From Salvator merianae (Eukaryota > Chordata > Lepidosauria > Squamata > Teiidae), in contig QVOM02000025.1 in the NCBI GenBank assembly GCA_003586115.2, positions 81,628,704-81,692,703 on the forward strand: a stretch of DNA of 64,000 nt, written 5' to 3'. The notes below the pieces were generated by a model, which worked only from the letters and a program-made list of their open reading frames with translations, made no database searches and was not told where the DNA came from. Shown in pieces: positions 10,755-22,900 of this stretch; position 1 is the stretch's first letter; every line of letters begins with the position of its first letter. The translations under genes were made by a program, and so were the position numbers.

Positions 10755-12205
10755 TATAAATATACCAACTAGCCTTTCTTGTCCTTTCTGTCTCCCTGCT
10801 CGGTTCTGCTACTGTTCATGTGACCAAGTCAAACATGTCTTTGAAACAAAGAACCTATGAGACTCACCAAGGCTTCATGCGTTATTTCAAACTCTGTGGT
10901 TTCCACCTGTACACAAAAATCTTCCAACAGGCACCATACTGCAACATTCTCTCAGGAGGGAGATGCCAAGATGGGTGCAAGGAAAGTCAATCAACTGCCA
11001 TTTTTCCTGACATATTTTTAACTATACAGAAGTAACTGAGGGCCCAAATAGGACGACAAAATGAGAGAAATAATGAATTTATTGCAGCACACTAAAATAA
11101 AGACAAACCCATAAAAAATTTACAGTTGCACAAGTGACTATTATCTATGTAATTTTGGAAGCTCAATAGGAAGCTAGTCATTAACTTAATAAACACAGCA
11201 AACTTGCTAAAACACCATAAAATTATCTGGTCTCAGAAGACAAATGTGCAGAGCAGTGATATATACAGAAATGCAATTGCTTAGCTATTTTGAGGGCAGG
11301 ATGTTCTTACCCTTTTAAACTCTAAATACAGTGCTGTGTCAGGGGATTAAGGACTCATGCCCCACTATACTGAAACCCCACCAAAATATTAAGGTCGTAA
11401 GCAACGGACAAGGTTCAAAGCGACCGCCCCTGTTCTCCAACCACTAGAGAAGAACCTACTCAAAGGTCAATCAAGGTCAACCTTTTCATCTACCAGACTA
11501 AGGAGGCTTTGCTGATTGACTATTTTGTATTCATAATTCTTTGCATCAGTACATTTACTACGGTCAACTGCTATAAACAACTTAGCAATTGAGAATCAGG
11601 GTGACTATTTTGCACAGCAAACACATCTCACGCAAACCTTTGAATATTCTGAAAATAATGAGATACTTCTTGTCTTTTGTAAGCACTGAAGCTTCTGAAG
11701 AGGATGACCTGCACAAATTAAATATCATATGCAGCTGTCTTTAAAATGAGGCCCCTTGACTGTCTTCTTTACCAAAGCAATTGAACTTTGCGAGCAAGGA
11801 AGCAGGCAGAATAGCCTTTAATGTGGAAACACATCACCTCAAGATGGCTCCTCGCAGCACACAGAAGGGTCTGAGGGATTTACAAGATTTCTTCGCAGCT
11901 CTGCTCAAATCAAAACCTAGGACATTCTCATTTCTTGCATGAGAAAGCACATTGTCTGAGAAAAAAAATAAAGCATACTCTCCTTTGAAGCTGTTGGCAA
12001 CCAGCTGTTGAGAACTGCCATATCAGGGTTTGTTTTATTTACGCCTCTAATATTTAAATGCACTTCAGCCAAACCGATGCAGACCAAAATAATGAGTAAA
12101 TAATAATGACGTTGTGGATCTGACCCGAGAGACAAGCATACATGGCTGTGGAACAAAGCTTTACATTTCATAATTTACATATTCTAAAAAGAGGTCATAG
12201 AATTA

Positions 12206-13001
12206 GGGCCCTTCTGCACTTAGCTTTGATGTGGAATTGAGAGCTCCATAGTCCTCACATGATGGTGAAGACTACAGAGGCCCTGCCCCCTGCTAGTACA
12301 TTCCATCTGCACCAGACAGAGCATAATCCTTTTCACACTTTCCATCTTGGAATGTTCGAATCCGAACACTGCCAGATGGAACAGTCCCTGCGGTGCAGTG
12401 GCCATCCGCACTGCGAGAGCTGGAACAACTCAGAAACAGGCTCCTAGCACTCACAGTGGGAATACTGGCTGTCCCATCATGACACCAGCCACAGAAATGT
12501 CTGGCTGCTGCCATGGCAACTGGGGACGCAGCATGCGACTGCACAGCTGCAGGCACCCTATTCCTGGACAGCTGTGGATGATTTAGTTGTCCATAGCTAG
12601 TAGCGATTGAGAGCATCTGTAGATGCTCCTGATTGCTGGGGCTTCTGCAGTGTGTGGATGCACTTTGCTAGTGAGCATGCAGACACTCACTAGCATCCAG
12701 GTGCGAACAGAGCCCTAGATCAGGAGGCTCCTGATATGGATTACTGGTGGACCTGGATCATGGAGGTCTGCAAAAGGTGCATGCTTCTGTATTCTGGTTT
12801 AGTGGAGGACTCATTTTGGCAGCATTCCTTATTGCTGCTGAAATGGGTTCCCCGGGGGCTCTGAGGCCAGGAACTTTTGTTCCTAGCCATAAGAGCTTGC
12901 AGAGGTCTGGTAGCTAGACCAGAGCAGCTTGTACAGTGGAGATGGCATTGATGATCCGGAGAGGCTGATCCAGATAAAACCCTGTATGTGCAGAAAGGCC
13001 C
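12206..13001. mobile_element. C-type MITE with TTA target duplication, interrupted by an A-type copy
   Basis: The left terminus is GGGCCCTTCTGCACTTAG and the right is GTGCAGAAAGGCCC. Both are flanked by TTA (12203-12205 and 13002-13004). The outer parts (12206-12328 and 12716-13001) resemble the C-type copy at 29283-29730, including the ATTTTGGCAGCA hairpin near 12809. An A-type element lies between. Nesting and the TTA duplication fit PIF/Harbinger-type transposition. Confidence 0.7.
12329..12715. mobile_element. A-type foldback MITE, copy A2 (nested in a C-type copy)
   Basis: The right terminus GGTGCGAACAGAGCCC and the left 'ccttttcacactttcc' match the A family. The core contains the inverted pair CCATCTTGGAATGTTCG / 'tccgaacactgccagatgg', then 'ctgctgccatggcaac' and the TGGACAGCTGTGGA...TCCATAGCTAGTAG theme shared with A1, A7 and A9. 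No coding capacity. The exact left boundary is uncertain by some tens of bases. Confidence 0.65.
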
Positions 13002-13628
13002 TTAGATCCTGGAATTACAACACTGCAACACCACCCTGTGCTGCAACGGTTTGCAGTGGACTTGTCTGAAATGAGTGTGAGGTTTATGGGGGAGAAGGAG
13101 GCATGCAATCCCAAATTTTCACTTGGAAATTAATGGGAAAGTATGTACCAGCTTCAAAAGTAGGTAATCAAACTGGCAGTCTAATTTGACAAGGGCAATC
13201 TAATTTGATGAAAAGGAGTAGGACCATTAAGTGAATAAACGGATGCCCTCAGAATTAATACTAGCTCCTAGAAAAAGTTAATAGGCTCACTGCAATAAAG
13301 CACAGCTTCTAGAATACCTGCATAATGGGAAATTTTCTCACTTCCCCGGCATTCACGAATTTGGCAGAACCTAACCCTCACAAACAACAGGGGCCAACCA
13401 GATGAACACAGCGAGAATTTAAAAATATTTATATAAAGAAACAGAATGGGCCTGTGTAGTGCAAGTTAACTTTCCCTGGTCTAGACGCTACTGAAGGGCC
13501 TTCTTGGTTCATTTTTAAGCTTTTTACTTTGGTCTCCTGTGGTGAATTGATTGTTGCCAATAGAACATAAATATGCAGAATTTGGGCCTGGAAACTAGTG
13601 TGTCAATTGACAAATAAAAGGCTGCAAC

Positions 13629-13800
13629 AAAGGGCCTTTCCACACTGGCTTAAGCTGGAAGAGGTCCAGAGGCCTCCCTTCCTCATGGTGAACCAGTTTA
13701 AGGAGAGGTCACGTCCCCCTACTGGCTTGTTCTGTGTGTCTGCACTGGATGGAGCATCGCCTGTCCAGGCAGCAAAAATGGCTGCCTAGGCCAAGATACT
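13629..13800. mobile_element. MITE fragment (GGGCCTTTCCACACTGG terminus)
   Basis: It starts with AAAGGGCCTTTCCACACTGG, a variant of the shared terminus, and contains a core-like segment with 'ctgcactggatggagcat'. No matching right terminus is seen before an L2-type tail begins, so the copy is truncated. Confidence 0.5.
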
Positions 13801-13895
13801 GGTAGACCTTTTAAAAAGGTTTTTCTTCTTTGCTCTATTTGTATGTTGCCTTGGTTTTAAAGAAAAGTGATGAATAAATAAACGAACAATGAATA
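13801..13895 (+). mobile_element. L2/CR1-clade LINE or SINE 3' tail
   Basis: Contains a 'ttgtatgttgccttggtttt' type stretch followed by an AATAAATAAA-rich tail. This matches the theme 'tgtaaaccgccttgag...aataaataaat' that ends many reptile L2-related elements. Similar tails occur at about 27110-27215, 30850-30950 and 33350-33440. Confidence 0.5.
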
Positions 13896-13977
13896 AAAAA
13901 TAACGAAGTGGTCCATCGAGCCTTTTCTCATGGAACTCCGCAAGCAAGTCCTAAATACACACCTTATCACACTCTCT

Positions 13978-14480
13978 GGCTGTTTCTAAACTGGTGGGGG
14001 CTGGACCACTCCAGGCGCCCATGTTTCATGCTGGAGTGGTCCAATTGTCCTGGAACAAGGCCATCTGCACTTGGATGGTCTGTTCCAGGGCAGGTCCTGT
14101 GCAACTCCCACCTTGCACAAGGTTCAGAGCCTGCAGCGAGGGCTCCAGTGTCCAGGAATAAAAGTCCCTGGCCTTGGAGCCTCAGGAGAACCCATTTTGG
14201 CAGTGCAATTTGGTGCACTCCCAAAATGGTTCCTCCTGCTAAACTGGACATGTCTCCATTCTGTTCCAGAGGGCCCTGGACTGCCAGTAGATCTGTTCTA
14301 CTGTCATCCCTAAGGTGCCATTTTGACTGCCTAGACTGGGCTACACTCCGTTCAGTGCAGACAAAGCTGCCTAGCAGAGGGTGGGGCCTCTTCTGTTCCT
14401 CTCCACAGTATGGAACGAGAGGCTCAGAAGGGATCTAGAACTTGTGCTGGACCAGTATACTGAGCAGTGCAGAAAGGTCC
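13978..14480. mobile_element. C-type palindromic MITE copy
   Basis: The right end is GTGCAGAAAGGTCC and the left a degraded GGCTGTTTCTAAACTGG. The interior includes an inverted pair around GACCACTCC/GGAGTGGTC (14003-14043) and the core hairpin CCCATTTTGGCAGTGCA/TGCACTCCCAAAATGG (about 14189-14230). The 176-aa plus-strand frame through this element has no recognisable homology and is treated as chance. Confidence 0.6.
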
Positions 14481-14547
14481 TCAGTGTCCTTGCAGGTTCA
14501 TCTATCTAACTCAATGGGAAGGGTGCTGAAGGATCAATCTAGATAAT

Positions 14548-15054
14548 GGGTCTGTTTGCACTAGAAGCAGGGACACTCACTAGTCACATGCCTCCGCACT
14601 TGCGGAGGCCTGAGCAATCGGCAGCATACTCCAGTTGCTCCCAATTGCTCCGAGCTGTGGAACCCTAAATTGATTGCTCCTAGCTGTGGAGTGCTAAATC
14701 GTGCTCCACAGCTGTACTGTGAGCAGCTAGACTACTCCAGTAAAGTGTATTTGCACCCCTTTGCTTCCTGGTCACTGTCATGGCGAGGAACACAAGCGGT
14801 GCAAATGACAGTAGCCATGCACGAACCTCACCAAGGAAGTGCCCGGGAAGTGTCCGGCCACTGCCAAGGTGATCAGCAGGCGCACATAACGCACAGGCAC
14901 AATTAATGCATCACACCAGTCTGGAAGCTTAACCTCTAGGTAGGTGCAAATGCAGATATCCATGATCGGGAGTGGCTGTAGACCACTCCCGGCCACTCAG
15001 GCCTCGACAAGGTGTGGACTGAAATAGGTGCTAGCAGCAAGTGGGAATAGGCCC
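14548..15054. mobile_element. A-type foldback MITE, copy A3
   Basis: The termini are GGGTCTGTTTGCACT and AGTGGGAATAGGCCC. Near the left end is 'actcactagtcacatgcctccgcac', and a 'ttgctcc...agctgtggag' inverted theme recurs inside, as in A6, A8 and A13. No reading frame of interest. Confidence 0.65.
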
Positions 15055-15579
15055 ATTGTCTCTGTGCCTTGTAAGGCCAAGGAGGCATTTGGGATGGCTA
15101 TCAATGGGATGCTGTCAATTATTAGTTTTGGAGGGAGACAAAGGTCTTTTAGAACCAAAAACATCTTCTCCCAAAATAAGCAGAAAAAACAGCTGTGTAA
15201 TAACCATGGAATGTCAGCATGAAGATTCTGAACAGAGGTTCTCCACTATCAAACAACTGATAAGAACTAATAACATTGGAAATGTACGGGGGAACCATCC
15301 GTGTCTTCCTTCCCCATAAATTTCCAATGTTATTCAAAAGAAGGCAAAGAAGGCAATACCCATAACTACTTGCTGATAACGGGATTTCACAGTAGCTGCA
15401 ATATTATTGTGGGATCCACTTGCCAACTACATTTGCATATAAAAAAAAAAAAAAGCGCCTCTCCACTCAGACGCATAAAGGCATTATTTGCATCTTTTGA
15501 GGACATCTCAAACTACCAATACATATTACCATTTTGTACTTAAAAACTATAGTTGGAAAGTACTCAGTCAAGGTGCTGT

Positions 15580-15742
15580 GGCTCTTTCTGCACTTGGCCT
15601 TATTCCAGATTATATCTCAGAATAGGGACCTGCCACTCGCAAGGTAGTCCAGATGACAGCAGGCCCCACCTGCACTGCCATGCGGATGGCAAAACCGTGT
15701 TCCTGGATATAATCTGGAAAAAGACCCAGTGCAGAGAGGCCC
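15580..15742. mobile_element. B-type short foldback MITE, copy B1
   Basis: About 163 bp, with termini GGCTCTTTCTGCACTTGG and AGTGCAGAGAGGCCC. The left half (CCTTATTCCAGATTATATC, then AGGGACCTGCCA) is mirrored by the right half (ATATAATCTGG), making almost the whole element one hairpin. Paralogous copies are at 24233-24412, 36272-36431, 37666-37762 and 60347-60527. Confidence 0.75.
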
Positions 15743-16099
15743 ATTCACAAAATTAAGTTCAGGTAGGCTTTATTTCAGTGACATCAGTGGATGGCAAGAT
15801 GAAAAGGCACAATGTTAGGTTGAAGGCCTGGACAGTGTAACAACATTCTTATACCCCTTAAAACTTCAGCTTGGACCAATCTGTCTTCAAAATTCCTAGC
15901 AGTTACCACTTGCCCAATGTTCTGCTCAGGAAATTTGGTGCAGAAAAATATTCCATGAATTTTCCTAAATTTTGATTGTGCAGGATGGCATTTGTTTGTC
16001 TCTGGACCACCAGAGCCCACAGTTTATCATCATTTTCCTGTGGAGATGGAGAATAAAGAGTATAGAATGATCATATTAAAGAACTGGGAACTTTCCAAG

Positions 16100-16599
16100 T
16101 CCAAGGGACTTCCTGCCTTTAAGCCAGTGAGCATCGAGGACGCTCACGAGCTAAGTGCATCTGCACCATGCGGAGGCCCAGGTGACCGGGAGCAGCCTAT
16201 AGCTCCTCCCAATTACAGCTAGCTGTGGAGCAGTAACTTGTGCACCACAGATTGACCGGCAGCAGCTAGCCTGCCCCCGATCAAGTAAATTTGCACCTGT
16301 TTCTGGGTGGAAATGCATGACCGTACGCTGTGCCTCCGTGGTTGTGTGATCCTGCCTGCATGTGCCTGTGCGACCCGCAGCACTGGCAGTCACCATGGCA
16401 ACAGCCGGCCACTTCCTGGCCACTGTCATGGCCAAGTTCAGGAGTGGGGTACCAGCATTCACAGTGCAAATGCCGGTGTTCTACTAGTATTCAAGTCTAG
16501 GGCCCCACAGTTGCAGACAATGTCTGTGCTGCAATGGTCCGTTCCATGTTAGAACAGCACAGTTACCATGTTCTAACATGGAAAGTGTGAAAATGCCCC
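16100..16599. mobile_element. A-type foldback MITE, copy A4
   Basis: The right end AAAGTGTGAAAATGCCCC is preceded by a short inverted pair around ATGTTAGAAC / GTTCTAACAT (16538-16580). The interior has 'gtcaccatggcaacagccggccacttcctggcca' and 'agctgtggagcagtaacttgtgcaccaca' themes shared with other A copies. The left terminus is eroded; the start is approximate. Confidence 0.6.
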
Positions 16600-16624
16600 A
16601 ACTCTCTCAGTCTGCATCGACTGG

Positions 16625-16705
16625 GTGCTTCTCAACTCTTTTGGACTCCGACACCCATCAGCCATAGCTGGTACAACTACTGGGAGCTGTCACCCAACAG
16701 GGTTA
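16625..16705. repeat. Relic of a TTGTAGTC-type DNA-transposon repeat
   Basis: Reads 'cttctcaactcttttggactccgacacccatcagcc...gctggtacaactactgggagctgtcaccc'. This resembles the widespread repeat with inverted GGACTACAACTCCCATCA / TGGGAGTTGTAGTCC ends. Old and fragmentary. Confidence 0.4.
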
Positions 16706-17879
16706 GACAGCACCACATTGACAAAAGCTGTACCCTCTACTAAACTGGATTTGCTATACCTTAATGCACGCATAAATCCTTCTCTTTCCCACACAGGCCT
16801 TCCTGGCTTTATCAAGGCAGGTCTCCAACAGCCAATGTGAAGTTGAACAGAACCAGGCTGGATTATGCAGATCATAAACTCCTCAAGTTCCCAGACAACT
16901 AAAAACAGCGATTTATCCCCGATTCCATTCCATTCCACGCAACGCCCTGCCACCTCATTAATCTTTTTGTATTTACACAAGTCAGCGAGAGGCTTGTCTG
17001 CCGACATGGGCAGTAGCCACGGCTGTGGCGACAGAGCCAGGAATTCCCTCCTACTCAAAACATTCTTCTCTAAAAAAAGGTACTTCCTGTTTGCAAGCAA
17101 GGTTGCCAGCAAATGAATACTCTCCCTCTGCATTGCAATGCCGGGCGGATTTCAATGAGACTTTGCCAGGACTGCAAGCCGGAGAGCTACTTTCCATATG
17201 CCGGAGGGCTTACACACAAACTCAAAGGCATGCACACACAGGAACACAAACACACACTACAGAGCAGGACCAGCAAATGCTATGAAATACGTATGGAGCA
17301 CACTTATTGAACACCCAGAGTATTTCAGTGGAAGCACTCCTCAGAGGTACTAGAATACAAGGCAGCCTCCAGACACTGCTGGAAAATTCTGCTTTTTAGG
17401 ATTTTCTGGAGTAAAGCCTCCCTGGAATAACCACTTGTTGCCCAGACAGCTGGGCAACAGGGTTGGGCAAAAGCCTCCTTCCACACTGGTGTGTATTTGT
17501 TTGTATATATTTACACAAAATAAGTATTTTTGTGCGCTATCTTTAAACAACTTGAAAAAAAAACTGTTTGGAAGAAAAAAGATGCAAGGATAGAGCCATA
17601 AAAGCAGTTCTAGGGGTGTGAGAGATAACGGAATCCCATCCATCCATCCATCCATCCTGCCAAATGCTGCCAGTATCTGCATTAAAACACGGCGAAGGTA
17701 ATGCAGTGAAATATTGGGAAGAAAACACGCACAGAAAGACAAAGCAAGGATATCCAGCAACGTAAAAGAAGCCCGGGACAAAGATATGGCAATCCCTTTA
17801 TACAGTGTTTACCTTTTGATTTTGCTGCCTATTCATGATCAATGCAACACTGCTGCACCCTTCTTCTAGTACGATACCC

Positions 17880-18067
17880 ATTCTCAAAGACCCTAAGGAA
17901 ACACAAATATGTCGCTGAGATGCCCTCAACTCCATGGATGAATCCACACGAGCTGCAGCTAAGTGCGATAGTGATTCTCAAAGACCCTAAGAAAACACAA
18001 ATATGTCACTGTGATGCCCTCAACTACATGGATGCATCCACACATGAGCTGCAGCTAAGAACCAAGG
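17880..18067. repeat. Tandem duplication, 94-bp unit, two copies
   Basis: Two adjacent 94-bp units begin ATTCTCAAAGACCCTAAG (17880 and 17974). They differ at a few positions and both end near GAGCTGCAGCTAAG. This creates an apparently long plus-strand frame (17842-18537) that contains a repeated peptide. I see no reason to call it a gene. Confidence 0.85.
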
Positions 18068-19129
18068 AAGTAACTCATAGTCCCTTTCCACACAGGGCCT
18101 TATTCCATTCTGGAAGGGCTACCGAAAGGACTGCCGTCCACATGCCATTCTGGAATAGCGCAGACCCCAAATTCTCTATGGTTCCCAGCAAAATGGTGTC
18201 CAGATTAAAAATCAGCCTGCATCCTTGGCAACAAAAGTTGTATTGCAAGCAGTATGTTTTAAAAAAAACAAACCTTGAGATTTATTTGTTCAGTTTATTA
18301 AACAAACTGTTAAAATCTGAAAATGTCATACATAATATAACAACGCATATGCAGAAGTTAAACGTAGAGCCATTAACCGCAGAAAAGAAACACACTACAG
18401 CTCAATCAATTATCAATAAAAATACAACCGACCACCAACATTCAAAACCATCAGTCGTGTACATTCTTGCCTCCTTTGGATCAGGAGCTTTGTTCAGAGC
18501 ATTGCAACAAAACTACCTATCATGTCGATCTAGCTAAATCACTGGTAATAATCCAGAATTCTTCATTTTGAATATTCGCAATTAAAATTCTTTTTTCTTC
18601 ATATGGTAGAAAGAGGAAAAAAAAAAGATAGGAAAAGAAAGGAGATTTGGGGGGGAGGGGGGACCTGTGGAAAATAACCATGCCTGACCTGCTTCTTCGC
18701 CTACGACGGCAACGTTTCCTAGGAGCACCAGGAACCTGGATCTCCATGACCCTACTCCATTTTCTAGTTTTTACTTTACCAAGACAGAGCCACAAATCCA
18801 TTGGCACTATCCAGATGTTCTTTGTATGCAGTGCAGCATTTGATGTTGTTGAGGCTTTGTCTCTCTGGCAGTGTGTGGGAGGCACCTGGGAGAGACCTAA
18901 AGGAAGTGGCATAATTGCTCTGATGCAATTTGTGTCTTGCTGATTATTTTTTCCTATTGTAGAATGCTGGTGATTTACTCTATGAATATAATATGAACAC
19001 CAGAGCATGGTATCCTCCTCCTGAACCCAGGCCAGGTCACATCTGTATACGTGAGGGTAAAAAAGACAGAGGTATCACCATGGTTAATAAATCTAGTTGA
19101 GGGGATATAGTTGATGGGTCCAGAGTGTG

Positions 19130-19915
19130 ACAAGAGCCCCAGTGTGGGAGGGGAAGGCGCCAACAAAGCTTAAAGGAGCTGTGATATGTCCTTCCTTAAG
19201 AGGACTTCCTAGGATCTAGAGGCATTAAATAACTACTACCCAGTTGTTAATGTCTGCTATTTGGACACTGTGGTGGAGAAAGCGTGGCTACCCAGTTGCA
19301 GGCATGCTTGGAGGAAGCAGATTATCTAGACCCACTGTCTGGTTTCAGGTGGGGTTATAGTGCCAAGATTGCCTTGGTTGTCCTGATGGATGATCTGGAA
19401 GAGGGACAGGGGCAATGTGACCCTGCTAGTTCTCTTTGATACTATTGACCACAGTATCTTGTTGGAGCGATTTTAGGGACTGGGACTTGTAGGCAATTGT
19501 TATACAATGGTTCTCCTCCTGCTTCTGAACTAGGCTCCAGAAAATAGCAGTGGAAGCTTTTGCTCAACTCCTTGGGAACTCTTATATGGAGTTCCACAGG
19601 TATCAGCGCTTCTCCCTATGTTATTCAACATCTCTATAGAGTGAAGTGCCGTCATTATGGTGTTGACACACAACCATATCTTGCCATTCCATCTGAGTCA
19701 GTCGAGGTGGGGGAGGTGCTCAATCGATGTCTGGAGGTGGCAACAGGCTGGACGTGGACCAATAAATTGAAACTGAAACCAGGAACTTAAGGGTCATCCC
19801 ATTCTGGATGGGGTTGTTTTGCCCCAGAATGAAAGGATTATGATCTGCATGTGCTGCTGGAGTCATCACTGTCACTTGAGGTTCAGACGCTAGTAGTGTC
19901 TAGGATATAACACCA
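19130..19915 (+). mobile_element. L2-like LINE reverse-transcriptase fragment (degenerate)
   Basis: Conceptual translation with frame jumps recalls L2/CR1-clade reverse transcriptase in order: a 'VATQLQACLEEADYLDP' segment, 'ALVVLMDDLEEG', a 'GVPQ'-like segment near 19590, then 'VGEVLNRCLEVATGWTWTNK' at 19700-19770. Several stops and frameshifts are present, so it is inactive. It abuts the BovB element that follows. Confidence 0.65.
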
Positions 19916-19919
19916 GAAG

Positions 19920-22900
19920 AAGAAATCTGCAGGTCAAAAGGTATCCAAGACCTTACTGGGAAGAGCTGAGGGCAACTACAAGTAGCTCCAGAAAGAATGA
20001 AGCAGCTGGGTCAAAGCCAAAAGGACATTCAGTTACGGATGTGTGTAGTGGTGAAAGGAAAAGTTAAAGAACAATACGGCACAGGAACCTGGAATGTAAG
20101 ACCTATGAACCAAGGTAAGTTGGATGTGGTCAAAAATGTCAAGACTAAACATTGGGCCTGTTTGCACTTGTAACTAGCAAGCATCAAGGATGCTTGCTAG
20201 ACAAGTGGTTTCGCACCACAGGAGGGCCGTAGCGACCGGCAGCGGACTTGATCCGCTGCCGATCGTTACTAGTGCCCGGACAAGTAAAAAGCTGTCCGAA
20301 TCCTTACCTGAAGCTCAAAGTGAGGATTCAGGTGGATTCGTTCGCACTTACCTCCTTGTCCACGGCGGTGGCCATCTTCTGGGTGATCAGCCTGCCCATC
20401 ATGCATTGCGTGATCATGTGATCACGCAATGCATGATGGGCAATGGAGTCCACCTCTTCGTGTGGGCCCCAATCGAGCCCAGCAAGCCGCGATCAGGCCA
20501 GGGACGCTGGACGAGGCTGCGCTGCGCCCCGTCCAGCGTTCTGGTGCCCGACTGCAGGCGCGAATGGCGGTCACTGCGGCAGCAGCCTACAAAATGTCAG
20601 GCTGCTGCCAAGGCGACCGGGAGCCCCGCGCGGTGCGCCGTGATGATGTCATCACCGCGTGGGCCTCCCGGTCGTCATGGCAGCAGCCTGACGCTTGCTG
20701 GCCGCTGTTGTGGCGAGCATCGGGATGGATAATGGCGTTCGCACTGGCGAATGCCATTATCCAGCTTGAGGTCTGTTTTCAGGCCCCATCGTGCAGATGG
20801 TGTCTGCACGATGGGGTCTGTTCCATGCTAGAATGGACTAATTAGCCCATTCTAGCGTGGAAAGTGCGAACAGGCCCACTGAGATCTTGGGGGTCACTGA
20901 ACTAAAATGGACTGGAATGGGTAACTTTAATTCAGATGACCATCACAACTACTACTGTGAGCAAGAATCCCTTGGAAGAAAAGAAGTAGTCGATAAAAGG
21001 GTGAGCAAAACAGTCTTATGATACACTCTTAGAAGAATCCTTTAAAAAAACTGGAGTAGACCTCCTAGTCAATAAAAAGGCAAGAAAAACAGTACTGGAG
21101 TACAATTTCAAAAATGACAGAATGATTTCTGTTCAAATTGAAGGCAAACTATTCAATATCACAACATCCAAGTCTATGCCCCAGCTACCGATGCCGAAGA
21201 GGCTGAAATTAGCCTGTTCTATGAAGACCTACACACCTTCTAGAACTAACAGCAAAAAAGATAGTCACTTTCATCATAGGGGATTGGAATGCTAAAGTCA
21301 GAAATAAAAAAAACCCGGAATAACAGGCAAGTTTGGCTTTGGAGTACGAAATGAAGTAGGCTAGAATCCAAAGCAGTTTTGTTAAGATAACTCGCTGGTT
21401 ATAGCAAATACTCTCTTCCAACAGCCCAAAAATCAGCTCTACACGTGGACATCATCAGATGGTCAATACTGAAATCAGATTGATTATGTACTTTGTGGCC
21501 ATAGATGAAGAAGCTCTATATAGTCTTAATGTAAATGCAGACTTTAAAGCAGGGAAAATCACTAGACCATACAGTATAACCCAAATAATATTTCTTACGG
21601 ATATGCAATGGAGGTGATGAACAGATTTAAGGGATTAGATCAGGTAGACAGAGTGCCTAAGAGCTACAGACAGAGGTTTGTTTGTGATACCATACAGCAG
21701 GTGGTCACAAAAAAATCCCAAGAAGGCAAAACGTCTATCTGATGAGGCTTTACAAATAGCTGAGGAAAGAAAAAAAGCAACAGTCAGGGGAGAAAGGGAA
21801 AGATATACCCATGTGAATGCAGATTTCCAGAGAATAGCAAGGAGAGATAAAAGGACCTTCTTAAATGAGCAATACAAAGAAATAGAATAAAGCAATAGAA
21901 TGGCAAAGATCAGGTATCTCTTCAAGAAAACTGGAGATATCAAGGGAACATTTCATGCAAAAATGGATATGATAAAAGACAAAAATGGCAGGGATCTAAC
22001 CTTAGAACTGGAAGAGACAAAGAAGTGGCAAAAATACACAGAACTAAACAAAAAAGATCTTGAGCATCACTGGTAACCATGATGGCGTGGTCACCTCATC
22101 CTGGAGAGTAAGTTAAATGGGCCTCAGCAAGTGTTGCCTATGAAGCCAGCGGAGGTGACAGAATTCCAGCTAAACTATTTAAAACCGTCAAAGGTGATGC
22201 TGTTAAAGGGTTGCACTCAATATGCCAACTAATTTGCAAAACTCAACTGTGGCCACTGAACTGGAAAAGTTTACTTTCCCATCTCAAAGAAAGGCAATGC
22301 CAAAGAATGCTCAAACTACCAAATAACTGTGGCCATTTTCACACTAGCAAGGTTACGCTCAGGATCCTGCAAGCTGGGCTTCAGCAATATGTAAATGGAG
22401 AACTACGAGGAATGTGAGCTGGTTTTCGAAGAGGCAGAAGAATGAGAGATCAAATTGCCAATATTCACTGGATTATGGAGAAAGCAAAGGAGTTCCCCAA
22501 AAAATCTACTTCTGCTTCACTGGCAGTGCTAAGGCCTTTGACTATTCGGATTGCACCAAACTGTAACAAGTGCTTAAAGAGATGGGCGTATCAGACCACC
22601 TTACCTGTCTCATGAGGAACCTGTATGTGGGTCAAGAAGCGACAGTTAGAACCGGACATGGAACAACTGTCTGGTTCAAGACGGGGGAATTAATATGACA
22701 AGGCTGTCTTTTCAATTCATACGCAGAGTACTTCATGAGAAATGTTGGGATGAATGAATCAAAAGAATTAAGGTCGATGGGAGAAAAATCAACAACCTCA
22801 GATATTCAGACAGTATCATCTGATGGGAGAAAGTGAAGAGGAACTAAGGAGTCTCTTGATGAGGGTGGAAGAGGAGAGAGTACAAACTGGTTTGAAGCTC

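Noticed and set aside
13908..14438. 176-aa plus-strand ORF
   Set aside because: It overlaps a C-type MITE, with a partly mirrored ORF on the other strand due to the foldback.
17842..18537. 231-aa plus-strand ORF
   Set aside because: It spans a 94-bp tandem duplication and a MITE-like segment, with no recognisable homology, start context or splice structure. The duplicated peptide explains its length.
20394..20441. Perfect palindrome considered as a terminator or protein-binding operator
   Set aside because: It sits inside a MITE in a vertebrate intron; bacterial-type terminators or operators do not apply.
20190..20845. 180-aa and 138-aa ORFs in the GC-rich insert
   Set aside because: They lie entirely within MITE A5. 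GC-rich, stop-poor sequence and inverted structure explain them; no transposase motif is present.
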